A stretch of DNA of 64,000 nt from Streptomyces sp. CB02400 (GTDB lineage: Bacteria; Actinomycetota; Actinomycetes; Streptomycetales; Streptomycetaceae). Location: NCBI RefSeq assembly GCF_001905725.1, contig NZ_LIWB01000001.1, positions 682,001 through 746,000 on the forward strand, written 5' to 3'. Below, one piece after another: positions 34,683-43,524 of the stretch (the stretch's first letter is position 1; each line of letters starts with the position of its first letter). The translations under genes and the position numbers were made by a program. The notes beneath the pieces are model-generated. The model saw only the letters and a list, made by a program, of their open reading frames with translations. It was not told where the DNA came from and searched no databases.

Positions 34683-35621
34683 CTAACCGGCGCCGGCGCG
34701 CGACGCCAGCACCGCCACCAGCCGGTCCGCCCCGTCCGGCACCCGCCCCTCGCGGAACGCGTCGCGCATCTGCCGGGCGGCCACCCGGCCCGAGGTCAGA
34801 CACCAGTCCCACCACCGCTCCAGCCGGCGCGCGTCCACCTGCTCGGCGGCGAGCAGCGCGGGCCAGCCGCAGGCCCTGGCCTGCGCGGTCACCTTCGCGC
34901 CGCCGGCCACCGGGTCCACCGCCAGCACCGGCGTGCCGACCCGCAGCGCCAGCACCAGCCCGTGCAGCCGGTCGGTGACGACCAGGTCGAGCCGGGCCAG
35001 CACCGACTGCACCTGCGCCGGCGTCGCGCTCAGATGCCAGTCACGGGTGTCCAGCCGGGTCTCCAACTCCAGCCGGGCACAGTCCTTCCCGGCCAGCCAG
35101 CGCGTCACCTGCTCCGCGACCTGCCCGTGCCGCCGCTGCTCCCCGTACTCCTGCTGCCCGTGGGTGAGGACCACCCCGACCACGGGCCGCGCGGGCACCG
35201 CCGGGGCGCGGGCCGCCAGGTCCTCGGACGGCTCGCTGCCGGGGGCGTCCCGCGCCAGCACGCGGTGGAAGCCGGTCACGGCCGCGTCGCCCGGGTCGAT
35301 CACCGACGTCCCCACGGCGATCCGCACACAGTGCGCGAAGCGCCGGTGCAGCTCCTCGACCTGCGGCCCGTGCAGCGGCCCGCACACGAACACCAGGTGC
35401 GAGTAGTCGCCGGGCCGTACGTCGTCGAAGTGCGGCGCCTCCGGCCGGAACCCGGGGCTCCATACGACGTCGTACGCCATCCCGGCGCCCCGCAGCACCT
35501 CCTCCACGCGGCGCAGCGCCAGCACGTCCCCGGCGGTCGCCTCCCCGTCGCGGAAGCTGAACCACCCGGTCAGCAGGATCCTTCGCGGTCCTGATCGCTC
35601 TCGTCCGTACACAGTGCGCAC
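34683..35621 (-). CDS. Polysaccharide pyruvyl transferase family protein
   Basis: About 312 residues. The N-terminal RRILLTGWFSFRDGEATAGDVLAL, the central VVGVVLTHGQQEYGEQRRHG and especially LVVTDRLHGLVLALRVGTPVLAVD with its DRLHG signature mark the polysaccharide pyruvyl transferase family (CsaB/GumL/WcaK). Such enzymes add pyruvate ketals to cell-surface glycans, though many members have other or unknown roles. It lies 0.8 kb beyond the glycan operon, on the opposite strand, and may modify the same polymer. Start GTG 35621 is preferred to TTG 35648; GTG 35612 is also possible. A 9-bp inverted repeat lies between it and the divergent winged-helix gene. Confidence 0.85.
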   Translation of the reverse strand: MRTVYGRERSGPRRILLTGWFSFRDGEATAGDVLALRRVEEVLRGAGMAYDVVWSPGFRPEAPHFDDVRPGDYSHLVFVCGPLHGPQVEELHRRFAHCVRIAVGTSVIDPGDAAVTGFHRVLARDAPGSEPSEDLAARAPAVPARPVVGVVLTHGQQEYGEQRRHGQVAEQVTRWLAGKDCARLELETRLDTRDWHLSATPAQVQSVLARLDLVVTDRLHGLVLALRVGTPVLAVDPVAGGAKVTAQARACGWPALLAAEQVDARRLERWWDWCLTSGRVAARQMRDAFREGRVPDGADRLVAVLASRAGAG

Positions 35622-35664
35622 CGAGTGCCCCGCTCCGGCGGGAGGCAATCAGCACCGCACGCCG

Positions 35665-35701
35665 GCGGCCATCGGGGACAGAATCTGACCGCGATGGCCG
35701 C
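35665..35701. promoter_or_regulatory. Inverted repeat GCGGCCATC-N19-GATGGCCGC in a divergent spacer
   Basis: Perfect 9-bp arms separated by 19 bp in the 92-bp region between the divergent pyruvyltransferase and AlkZ-like genes. It could be a shared operator, but with no known regulator it may also be chance in a GC-rich spacer. Confidence 0.35.
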
Positions 35702-35713
35702 TAGCGTGCGGGT

Positions 35714-36808
35714 ATGACGACGACGAAGCAGGTGCTCGGCACACGGGCGCTGAACCGGGCCACCCTCGCACGGCAACTGCTGCTGCGCCGCTCACCGAAG
35801 TCCGCCGAGGACGCGGTCGGGCATCTCGTCGGTCTCCAGGCGCAGAACGTCAAGCCGCCCTACTACGCGCTCGCCGCCCGCCTCGACGGCTTCACGCCCG
35901 AGGCGCTGTCCCGGCCGATGGCCGGCCGCGCGGTCGCCCGCATCGTCACCATGCGCTCGACCATCCACACCCACACCGCCCGCGACTGCCTCACCCTGCG
36001 GCCCCTGGTGCAGCCCGCCCGCGACCGCGAGCTGAACCAGTTCCGCAAGGGGCTCACGGGCGTCGACCTGGACCGGCTCGCCGCCCTCGCCCGGGAACTC
36101 GTCGAGGCCGAACCGCGCACCATGAAGCAGTTGCGCGAGGCCCTGCTGAAGGAGTGGCCCGACGCCGACCCGCAGTCCCTCTCCGTCGCCGCCCGCTGCA
36201 AGCTCCCCCTCGTGCAGATCACCCCGCGCGGACTGTGGGGCCGCAGCGGCCAGGTCACGCTCACCACCGCCGAGCACTGGCTGGGCAGGCCCGCCGAGCC
36301 GGCGCCGGCGCCGGACGCCACAGTGCTGCGCTACCTCGCCGCCTTCGGACCGGCCTCCGTGAAGGACATGCAGACCTGGGCCGGACTGACCAGGCTGCGC
36401 GAGGCCTTCGAACGCCTCCGCCCGGACCTCGTCACCTTCCGCGACGAAGCCGGCGTCGAGCTCTTCGACCTCCCGGACGCGCCCCGCCCAGGCCCGGACA
36501 CCCCCGCCCCGCCCCGCTTCCTGCCCGAGTTCGACAACCTGCTCCTCTCCCACGCCGACCGCACCCGCGTCGTACCGTCCGAGTACCGGGGCCGCCACTG
36601 GCAGGGCAACATCGCCTACCGCACCCTCCTCGTCGACGGGTTCCTGGCGGGGCTGTGGCGGCTGGACGAACACGCCCTCGTCATCGAGCCGTTCGGCCGG
36701 CTCGACGGGCAACGGCGGGAAGAGGTCGTCGCGGAGGGGGAGCGGATGCTCCACGTGATGCACCCGGGGACGGCGTACGACATCCGCTTCGGGACCGTAC
36801 GGGAGTGA
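35714..36808 (+). CDS. AlkZ-like winged-helix DNA-binding protein (HTH_42 family)
   Basis: A 364-residue protein of the winged helix DNA-binding (HTH_42) family. The family start is RATLARQLLLRRSPKSAEDA, followed by GLQAQNVKPPYYALAARL in which QAQ is the Q-x-Q motif that in AlkZ and YcaQ is the catalytic element of a DNA glycosylase. Later signatures are TMRSTIHTHTARD and LLPEFDNLLLSHADRTRV (here FLPEFDNLLLSHADRT). Relatives remove bulky alkylated bases or crosslinks, as AlkZ does in the azinomycin producer; housekeeping members are less specific. It is monocistronic and followed by a strong terminator. Confidence 0.85.
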   Translation: MTTTKQVLGTRALNRATLARQLLLRRSPKSAEDAVGHLVGLQAQNVKPPYYALAARLDGFTPEALSRPMAGRAVARIVTMRSTIHTHTARDCLTLRPLVQPARDRELNQFRKGLTGVDLDRLAALARELVEAEPRTMKQLREALLKEWPDADPQSLSVAARCKLPLVQITPRGLWGRSGQVTLTTAEHWLGRPAEPAPAPDATVLRYLAAFGPASVKDMQTWAGLTRLREAFERLRPDLVTFRDEAGVELFDLPDAPRPGPDTPAPPRFLPEFDNLLLSHADRTRVVPSEYRGRHWQGNIAYRTLLVDGFLAGLWRLDEHALVIEPFGRLDGQRREEVVAEGERMLHVMHPGTAYDIRFGTVRE

Positions 36809-36823
36809 ACGCGGGCATGGAGA

Positions 36824-36864
36824 GGGGGCGTTGCGGGCTGCTCGTGGAAGCCCGCAACGCCCCC
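36824..36864. terminator. Hairpin terminator between AlkZ-like and trypsin genes
   Basis: Perfect 16-bp arms (36824-36839 and 36849-36864) with a 9-base loop, placed between two converging genes. T residues follow (TGGTTTG) on the plus strand. Confidence 0.88.
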
Positions 36865-36909
36865 TGGTTTGCCACCTGAGGGGTACTCAGGAATCCATGG
36901 GGGTGTCCC

Positions 36910-37704
36910 TCACCCGCCGACCTGTGCCGTCACGTCCGCGGAGAACGTGGTCAGCCGGGTGTAGACGCCCGGGTAGCCGGCCGCCGCGCAGCCGTCGCCC
37001 CAGGAGGTGATCCCCGCCAGCCGGCCACCGATCAGCAGCGGTCCGCCGCTGTCGCCCTGACAGGTGTCCACCCCGCCCGAGGAGTAGCCGGCGCACACCA
37101 TGTCGCTCCGCACGTACCGGCCGCCGTAGGAGCCGCGGCAGCTCGTGTCGGAGACGGTCGGCACGGTCGCGGTGCGCAGCTGGTTCGAGGAGCTGCCGCC
37201 GGAGGAGGTGGTGCCCCAGCCGATGATGCGGGTGGTCGTGCCGGCCGCGTACACCGAGGTGTCGGAGGAGGACACGTAGGGCGCCGTGGCGTACGGCATC
37301 GGCGTCGACAGGGTCAGCACGGCCACGTCGTCGCCCCGGGTGACGGTTCTGTAGTCGGGGTGGATCCATATCCCGCTGACCCTGGCGACCGTGCCGTTGG
37401 TGCCGTTGAGGTAGGTGCGCCCGCCGACCACCCGCACGCTGCGCGTGGTCTCGCCGGCCATGCAGTGCGCGGCCGTGACCACCTTGGTGGGCGAGACGAG
37501 GGTGCCGCCGCAGAACTGGTTCTGCGAGGCGTCGGTGATCTGCATCATGAACGGGTACGCGGACGTCGTGGTCGTCGTACCACCGACGATCGGCTGCGGG
37601 GCGGCGACGGCGGAGGAGGGGGCGGCGATCAGCGCCGTCGCGGCGGCGGCAGCGGTGGCCGCGCAGACGGCGGCGGCCTTCTTGGCACGGGTGAGCCCGG
37701 ACAT
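36910..37704 (-). CDS. Secreted trypsin-like serine protease (S1A)
   Basis: A 264-residue preproenzyme. The signal peptide runs MSGLTRAKKAAAVCAATAAA to about residue 35 (AVAAPQ) and the mature N-terminus is IVGGTTTTTSAYPFMM, so the propeptide is only a few residues. The triad is complete: His in VTAAHCM, Asp in RGDDVAVLTL, Ser in GVDTCQGDSGGPL; the aspartate six residues before the serine (VDTCQGDS) gives trypsin specificity for Lys/Arg. Three disulfide pairs are present as in S. griseus trypsin. ATG 37704 follows GTGAGGAGA. It is divergent in position from nothing; upstream is the LAL gene in the same direction. Confidence 0.94.
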   Translation of the reverse strand: MSGLTRAKKAAAVCAATAAAAATALIAAPSSAVAAPQPIVGGTTTTTSAYPFMMQITDASQNQFCGGTLVSPTKVVTAAHCMAGETTRSVRVVGGRTYLNGTNGTVARVSGIWIHPDYRTVTRGDDVAVLTLSTPMPYATAPYVSSSDTSVYAAGTTTRIIGWGTTSSGGSSSNQLRTATVPTVSDTSCRGSYGGRYVRSDMVCAGYSSGGVDTCQGDSGGPLLIGGRLAGITSWGDGCAAAGYPGVYTRLTTFSADVTAQVGG

Positions 37705-37806
37705 GGGTCTCCTCACGGGACGGCCGGTGGGGGATCGCGCGGGGTGGGGGTCGAGCACGAGGGCCTCGGGACAGGCCCCCGTGTGCCCGGCGAGCGGCAC
37801 GCCGTT

Positions 37807-37855
37807 ACGCTACGGCCCGGAGCGCGATCGTCCCAATGAGGGAACCCCCTAAGGG
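37807..37855 (-). promoter_or_regulatory. Candidate promoter of the trypsin gene with adjacent CCCTAAGGG palindrome
   Basis: On the minus strand a -35 TTGGGA (37831-37836) and a -10 TAGCGT (37807-37812) are spaced 18 bp, close to the Streptomyces vegetative pattern. Immediately upstream of the -35, 37847-37855 is the 9-bp palindrome CCCT-A-AGGG, the position expected for an activator. The LAL protein encoded just upstream is the obvious candidate. Confidence 0.5.
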
Positions 37856-37898
37856 AGTTGGGGCAGGGAAAACCCTCGGTTGCCCGGCGGGTCCGGCG

Positions 37899-40709
37899 CT
37901 ACTTCGTGCGACGGCCCGCCGCCAGCCGGACGATGTCGACCCGTGAACGGATCCCCAGCTTGCGGTAGACCCGGGTGAGGGTCGCCTCGACGGTCTTGAC
38001 GCTGATGAACAGACGCCCGGCGATCTCCCGGTTGGTGGCGCCCTCCATCACCAGCGCGGCGACCTGCCGTTCCATCGCGGCCAGCCCGTCCAGGGCGCCC
38101 GGCGTGGCGGCGGGCACGGTCTCCGCCTCCGTGGGGCCGGCGGCCACGGCCCGCTCCACCTGGCGCAGCCACGGCAGCGCACGGCAGCGCCGGAACAGCC
38201 GGGCGGCCTCGTCGTACACCGCCGGCGCCGGGCCCCGCCCGCGCAGCCGGGCCAGCGCGAAGGCGGCCCGCGCCTCCTCCAGGCCGTACCCCAGCCCGGC
38301 GAGCCGCTCCTGCGCCGACGCCAACTGCTCGTGCGCCGCCTGGTGTTCACCGCGTGCCGCGCGCACCAGCGCCTCGGCGCGGTCGAGCACCGCGAGGACA
38401 CTCGCGCGGTTCAGGCGCAGCGCGTGCACACGGGTGACGTCGATGAGTTCCTGCGCCTCGCCGGGCTCACCGATCCGCACCAGTGCCTCGGCGAGGTCGC
38501 CCTGCCAGCGGCCCCGCGCCGGGTCGCTGACGCCCATGCCGTGCTCCAGCTCCCGCACCCGGCGCAGCGAACGGACCGCGGCCTGCGCGTCCCCCGCCAC
38601 CAACTGGGCGTACCCGAGGGCGGCCAGGGCGAGGGAGAGGTACAACTGGTCGCCGTCCACCTCGGCGTGGTCCGACGCCTCGCGAGCCAGTGCCAGCGCC
38701 CGCTCCACGTCCCCGCCCGACGCCTCCGCGAGCGAGGCGAGCGTGGCCGAGGCGCTCTCGCCGATCCCGGAGTCCCGGGCCAGCCGCAGGCTCTCGCGGG
38801 CCAGGTCCAGGGCCCGGCCGCAGTGCCCGAAACGCAGTTCGGTGTCGGCGAGCAGCCGCGAGAAGTGCACCTCGCTCTCCACCATGCCGCGCCGCCGCGC
38901 CTCCCGCAGCAGCGCCGTGACGGCCGTACGGGCCTCCGGCAACTGGTCGCTCATCAGCAGCCAGCGGAACCTCGCCATCGCGGCGCCGTTGTGGTGGCAG
39001 GCCACATCGGGGTCCTGGGGCTCCTGGAGCGCCCGCTGGATGGTCGAGGGGGCGTCGGGGTGGCCCATCAAAGTCTCGGTGGACGACTGGAAGGCCAGCG
39101 CCATCAGCTCGGTGCGCCGGTCGCCGCCCCGTGCGGCCAGCTCCGCGGCGTGCGCGGCCTCCTGACGGGACTTGGCGAAGTCGCCGTCCACCACCACCTC
39201 CCGCCAGGCGAGCTGGTAGTGGACCAGGGCCAGCAGCCGGGGGTCGTCGCCGGCGTCGGCCAGCACCTGCGGGAACACGGCGTCGACCTCGCCGAGCGCC
39301 TGCCCGGCCGCCTCGATGACCACCATCCACGCCCGCACCCGCTCGGCCGGCACCGTCGCCCGGGTCAGCACCTCGCGCGCTATGTCCCGGGCCAGGTCGA
39401 CCTCGCCGGCGGTGATCGCGTCCTCGGCGGCCTGGAGCCGCCGCTCGTCGGGGCCGGGAGCGCCGTCGGCCGGGGTGTGCCGGGCGGCGAGCAGCCCGAG
39501 CGAGGCCGCGACCGAGGGCGCCCCCCGGTCCCGGGCCAGCGCGGCGGCCTCCGCGAGCCGGGCCGCCACCTCCGGGTCGGGGCCGGTGGCGGCCAGCGCC
39601 AGGTGCCGGGCCCGCTCGATGGGGTCGGAGGCCGCCGTGGACAGCGCCGTGTGCACGGCCCGCCGCTCCCGCGCCGGGGCCTCCGCGTACAGGGCGGCCG
39701 AGATCAGCGGATGCGCGAACCGCAGCGCCGGCTCCTCGTGGTCCGTCGCCAGCAGGCCCAGCGCGGCGGCCTGCGCCGTCTCCGCCTCGGCGTTCTCCCG
39801 GCCGGCCGCGTGCAGCAGCGCCAGGGTGGGGCGGGCGCCCGCGCTGGCCACCAGCAGGGTGCGGCGCGCCTCGTCCGACAGCATCTCCAGGCGGCTCAGC
39901 ACCAGGGCCCGCAGCGAGGTCGGCACCGGCAGCGGCTCGCCCGGTCTGGGCCGGGTGGGGCTCTCGGCGAGGGCGCGGCCCAGTTCGAGGGCGAACAGCG
40001 GGTTGCCGCCGCTGGTGCGGTGGATGTCACGGGCCGTGGAGCGGGACAGAGCGGTGTAGCCGCGGTGGTCGAGGAGCGCGGACACCTGGGTCCGGGAGAA
40101 CGGGCCCAGCCGCACCGCGAGCGTGTCCGGCGGGCAGGCGCGCAGATGACGGTCGTACTCCTCGCCGTCCGTGCGCACCGCGCACAGCATCCGCACCGGA
40201 CTGTCGCCGAGCCGCCGGGCGGCGAAGCCGAGGAGTTCGGCACTGGCGGAATCCAGCCACTGGAGGTCGTCGGCGACGATGAGGACCGGACCCTCGGCGG
40301 CCAGCGCCCGCAGCATGGACAGCACCGCGAGACGCAGCGCGAGGCCGTCCCGCTGGAGGCTGGACTCGCCGCGCCCGGTGAGGGCCGACTCCAGGGCGGT
40401 GCGCTGGGCGGCGGGCAGCCGGGCGGACACCTTGTCGAGGACCAGACCGAACAGATCGGCCAGCGCCAGGAACGGAAGATGGGATTCGGACTCCGTGGCG
40501 GAGCAGCGCAACACCGTCCCCGTCGCACCGGCGTTTTCCGCCGCGAGTGCCCGCAGCACGGTCGACTTTCCTATTCCCGCGGGGCCGTGCAACAGCACGC
40601 TGCCCCCACGGGCGAGCTGCTCCCGTGCCTCGGAGTACAGCTCCTCCCGGCCTATGACCAGGTCGGGGCGGCTCCTGGCAGGCTCCTTGAAGTCCCGTCG
40701 CACGGTCAC
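37899..40709 (-). CDS. LAL-type LuxR regulator (AAA ATPase, TPR, LuxR HTH)
   Basis: A 936-residue large ATP-binding regulator. Walker A is LLHGPAGIGKSTVLRALA (residues about 40-57), Walker B LIVADDLQWLDSAS (about 146-159), sensor-like FGHPLISAAL-type region near residue 330 (RFAHPLISAAL), then about 450 residues of TPR-like helices, and a C-terminal LuxR HTH (GATNREIAGRLFISVKTVEA, about 880-900). LALs such as MalT activate genes in response to an inducer and ATP. The proximity to a secreted trypsin with a palindromic promoter suggests it controls that gene. The start is ATG 40709. Confidence 0.92.
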   Translation of the reverse strand: MTVRRDFKEPARSRPDLVIGREELYSEAREQLARGGSVLLHGPAGIGKSTVLRALAAENAGATGTVLRCSATESESHLPFLALADLFGLVLDKVSARLPAAQRTALESALTGRGESSLQRDGLALRLAVLSMLRALAAEGPVLIVADDLQWLDSASAELLGFAARRLGDSPVRMLCAVRTDGEEYDRHLRACPPDTLAVRLGPFSRTQVSALLDHRGYTALSRSTARDIHRTSGGNPLFALELGRALAESPTRPRPGEPLPVPTSLRALVLSRLEMLSDEARRTLLVASAGARPTLALLHAAGRENAEAETAQAAALGLLATDHEEPALRFAHPLISAALYAEAPARERRAVHTALSTAASDPIERARHLALAATGPDPEVAARLAEAAALARDRGAPSVAASLGLLAARHTPADGAPGPDERRLQAAEDAITAGEVDLARDIAREVLTRATVPAERVRAWMVVIEAAGQALGEVDAVFPQVLADAGDDPRLLALVHYQLAWREVVVDGDFAKSRQEAAHAAELAARGGDRRTELMALAFQSSTETLMGHPDAPSTIQRALQEPQDPDVACHHNGAAMARFRWLLMSDQLPEARTAVTALLREARRRGMVESEVHFSRLLADTELRFGHCGRALDLARESLRLARDSGIGESASATLASLAEASGGDVERALALAREASDHAEVDGDQLYLSLALAALGYAQLVAGDAQAAVRSLRRVRELEHGMGVSDPARGRWQGDLAEALVRIGEPGEAQELIDVTRVHALRLNRASVLAVLDRAEALVRAARGEHQAAHEQLASAQERLAGLGYGLEEARAAFALARLRGRGPAPAVYDEAARLFRRCRALPWLRQVERAVAAGPTEAETVPAATPGALDGLAAMERQVAALVMEGATNREIAGRLFISVKTVEATLTRVYRKLGIRSRVDIVRLAAGRRTK

Positions 40710-40865
40710 CGCTCCCCTCCGTGTGGCGTGTCCTGGCCAATATTAGGCAACAGGCTCCTTAATTCCGGACGGACCGTGTAGTGAGGCAAATTACAGCGGA
40801 CCGGGCGACGGTGAAATCCAAAGTTGTACCGCTGGTAATACCCGCCTCGGGAAAACACCGCAAAC

Positions 40866-41714
40866 CTACGGCAACCACCCCGCCCGGCGGGCCGCGACCA
40901 CGGCCTGCCCCCGGGTCCGCACCCCCAGCTTCCGCATCGCCGACCGCAGATACGCCTTGACGGTCTCGGCCGTCACCCCCAGCCGCTCCGCCGCCGCCCC
41001 GTTGGTCGCCCCCGCCGCCACACAGGCGAGCACGTCCACCTCCCGGGGCGCGAGCCGCACCGCCGGGGACGGGGCGGTGCCCGCGGTGAGCAGGGCGCAC
41101 GCGTCGAGCAGCTCGGCCCGCAGCACGGGATCCGCGATCCGCGGCGCCAGCGCCCGCAGCGCCGCGTGCGCCTCCCGCACCTGCTCCCGGGCCGCCCCGG
41201 CCACCGGATCGGGCCGCCCCGCCCCCGGACCGGCCGCCGCCACCAGCGTCGCCGCCTCCTCCCGTACCACCAGCGCCTGCTCCACGTCCCGCGCCGCCTG
41301 AACGGCCGCGCCGAGCGTGCGGTCGCCCAGCGGGTGCGCCGCGCGCAGGGCGCCGTAGAGCACGGCCCGCACCCGACGCCGTACGACCACGGGCACGGCG
41401 ACGACGGCGCGCAGGCCCTCGGCGGCGACCGGGAGGTCGTACTCGTGGCTGATCTGCCGCGAGACGGAGTAGTCCGTCACCGCGCACGGCCGGGCCAGCG
41501 CCACCGCCTTGCCGCCCAGACCGTTGCCCGAGGTCACCGCGAGCGCGCTCAGCGCGGGCGTCGCGGTGCCGCTCAGCTCGCTGATGCGCACCTGCCGCCG
41601 GCCGGGCTCCACCAGTCCGCCGAAGGCGACCGGCAGCCCGGTCGCGCGCCGCAGCCGGGCCAGCGCCCCGCGGATCTCCACCGCGTCGCCCGCCCTCATC
41701 GGGTCAGCTGTCAC
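40866..41714 (-). CDS. LuxR-type regulator with N-terminal GAF-like domain
   Basis: A 282-residue regulator. Residues about 10-155 look like a GAF sensor (GLPVAFGGLVEPGRRQVRIS, LGGKAVALARPCAVTDYSVS, LRAVVAVPVVVRRRVRAVLYG), and residues 220-282 are a LuxR HTH (LAPREVDVLACVAAGATNGA then AAERLGVTAETVKAYLRSAM). GTG 41714 has AAGGGG seven bases upstream; the ATG at 41699 is an alternative. It is divergent from the acyl-CoA synthetase pair, with a perfect palindrome between them, so it is most likely their regulator, sensing a fatty or aromatic acid derivative. Confidence 0.9.
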   Translation of the reverse strand: MTADPMRAGDAVEIRGALARLRRATGLPVAFGGLVEPGRRQVRISELSGTATPALSALAVTSGNGLGGKAVALARPCAVTDYSVSRQISHEYDLPVAAEGLRAVVAVPVVVRRRVRAVLYGALRAAHPLGDRTLGAAVQAARDVEQALVVREEAATLVAAAGPGAGRPDPVAGAAREQVREAHAALRALAPRIADPVLRAELLDACALLTAGTAPSPAVRLAPREVDVLACVAAGATNGAAAERLGVTAETVKAYLRSAMRKLGVRTRGQAVVAARRAGWLP

Positions 41715-41752
41715 CTGTTCACCCCTTCACCACGACCTCCGCGCGGGCGCAC

Positions 41753-41768
41753 ACCCCCGTTCGGGGGT
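41753..41768. promoter_or_regulatory. Palindrome ACCCCCG-TT-CGGGGGT, probable LuxR operator
   Basis: A perfect 16-bp inverted repeat with 7-bp arms in the 136-bp spacer between the divergent GAF-LuxR gene and the acyl-CoA synthetase operon, 83 bp before the latter's ATG. Position and symmetry suit a dimeric HTH regulator controlling both genes. Confidence 0.7.
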
Positions 41769-41850
41769 AGTGAGACACGCATCACGGATTACACGATGGG
41801 GAAGAGCCGCGCGGCAATGGTCCGGCACGGTCCGGCACGAGGAGGAGCAG

Positions 41851-43524
41851 ATGACGACGGCGACGGAGGCGTTCCGCAGGGCCCGGGACTTCCTGCTGGA
41901 ACACCGCGAGGACTACGCCACCGCCCACCGGGACTTCGCCTGGCCCCGGCCCGACCGGTTCAACTGGGCGCTCGACTGGTTCGACGTGATCGCGGACGGC
42001 AACGACCGCACCGCCCTGCACCTCGTCGAGGAGGACGGCGACGAGACCCGGCTGTCCTTCGCCGACCTGGCCCGCCGCTCCGACCAGGTCGCCAACTGGC
42101 TGCGGCAGCGGGGCGTGGCCGCCGAGGACCGGGTGCTGGTGATGCTCGGCAACCAGGCCGAGCTGTGGGAGACCGCCCTGGCCGCGATGAAGCTGCGCGC
42201 CGTGGTCATCCCGGCCACCCCGCTGCTCGGCCCCGCCGACCTGCGCGACCGCGTCGACCGGGGCCGCGTCCGCCATGTGATCGCGCGCGCCGCCGACACC
42301 GCGAAGTTCGACGAGGTGCCCGGCGACTACACCCGGATCGCGGTGGGGGAGGGGGCCGGTGAGAGCTGGCAGCCGTACACGGACGCCTACGGCGCCGCCG
42401 AGCACTTCGCGCCCGACGGGCCCACCCTCTCCGACGACCCCCTGATGCTGTACTTCACCTCCGGCACCACCGCCCGCCCCAAGCTGGTCGAGCACACCCA
42501 CACCTCGTACCCGGTCGGCCATCTGGCGACCATGTACTGGATCGGCCTGCGCCCCGGTGACGTGCACCTCAACATCTCCTCGCCCGGCTGGGCCAAGCAC
42601 GCCTGGTCCAATCTGTTCGCCCCGTGGAACGCCGAGGCGACCGTCTTCCTGCACAACTACACCCGCTTCGACGCGCCCCGCCTGATGGCCGAGATGGACA
42701 AGGCCGGCGTCACCACGTTCTGCGCCCCGCCGACCGTGTGGCGCATGCTCATCCAGTCCGACCTGGGCCGGCTGCGCACCCCGCCCCGCGAGGTCGTAGC
42801 CGCCGGTGAGCCGCTCAACCCCGAGGTCATCGAGCAGGTCCGGCGGGCCTGGAACGTCACCATCCGGGACGGCTTCGGCCAGACCGAGACCGCCGTCCAG
42901 GTCTCCAACAGCCCCGGCCAGGTCCTCAAGACCGGCTCCATGGGCCGCCCCAGCCCCGGCTACCGCGTCGAACTCCTCGACCCGGTCTCCGGCGCGCCCG
43001 GCGCCACCGAGGGCGAGATCGCGCTCGACCTCTCCGACCGTCCGGTGGGCCTGATGACCGGCTACCACGGCGACCCGGACCGTACGGCCGAGGCGATGGC
43101 CGGCGGCTACTACCGGACGGGGGACATCGGCTCCCGCGACGAGGACGGATACATCACCTACGTCGGTCGCGCGGACGACGTCTTCAAGGCGAGCGACTAC
43201 AAGATCAGCCCCTTCGAGCTGGAGAGCGCCCTGCTGGAGCACGAGGCGGTCGCCGAGGCGGCCGTCGTGCCCGCCCCGGACGCGCTGCGGCTGGCCGTGC
43301 CCAAGGCGTACATCGTGCTCGCGGAGGGCTGGGAGCCCGGCCCGGACACCGCGAAGGTGCTCTTCGAGCACTCCCGCGAGGCGCTCGCCCCGTACAAGCG
43401 GATCCGCCGCCTGGAGTTCGGCGAACTGCCCAAGACGGTCTCCGGCAAGATCCGCCGCATCGAGCTGCGCGAGGCCACGGCCGCCGGCTCCACCGACGAG
43501 TACCGCGAGGAGGACTTCCGGTGA
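41851..43524 (+). CDS. Acyl-CoA synthetase (benzoate/medium-chain type, ANL superfamily)
   Basis: A 557-residue adenylate-forming enzyme. The ATP-binding P-loop is YFTSGTTARPKLVEHTH (about residues 202-218), the motif A5 region DGFGQTETAVQ, A7 YYRTGDIGSRDEDGY and the catalytic lysine in KTVSGKIRRIEL near the C-terminus. The N-terminal EDYATAHRDFAWPRPDRFNWALDWFD (in part: RPDRFNWALDWFD) is typical of the benzoate-CoA ligase/MACS branch. It activates a carboxylic acid to its CoA thioester in the cytoplasm. ATG 41851 has a strong GAGGAGG. Its stop overlaps the next gene, so both are cotranslated. Confidence 0.92.
   Translation: MTTATEAFRRARDFLLEHREDYATAHRDFAWPRPDRFNWALDWFDVIADGNDRTALHLVEEDGDETRLSFADLARRSDQVANWLRQRGVAAEDRVLVMLGNQAELWETALAAMKLRAVVIPATPLLGPADLRDRVDRGRVRHVIARAADTAKFDEVPGDYTRIAVGEGAGESWQPYTDAYGAAEHFAPDGPTLSDDPLMLYFTSGTTARPKLVEHTHTSYPVGHLATMYWIGLRPGDVHLNISSPGWAKHAWSNLFAPWNAEATVFLHNYTRFDAPRLMAEMDKAGVTTFCAPPTVWRMLIQSDLGRLRTPPREVVAAGEPLNPEVIEQVRRAWNVTIRDGFGQTETAVQVSNSPGQVLKTGSMGRPSPGYRVELLDPVSGAPGATEGEIALDLSDRPVGLMTGYHGDPDRTAEAMAGGYYRTGDIGSRDEDGYITYVGRADDVFKASDYKISPFELESALLEHEAVAEAAVVPAPDALRLAVPKAYIVLAEGWEPGPDTAKVLFEHSREALAPYKRIRRLEFGELPKTVSGKIRRIELREATAAGSTDEYREEDFR

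Noticed and set aside
20272..35621. Polyketide or nonribosomal peptide cluster around the glycosyltransferases
   Set aside because: No ketosynthase, adenylation, carrier or condensation domains occur; the carbamoyltransferase and glycosyltransferases stand with sugar-nucleotide enzymes only.
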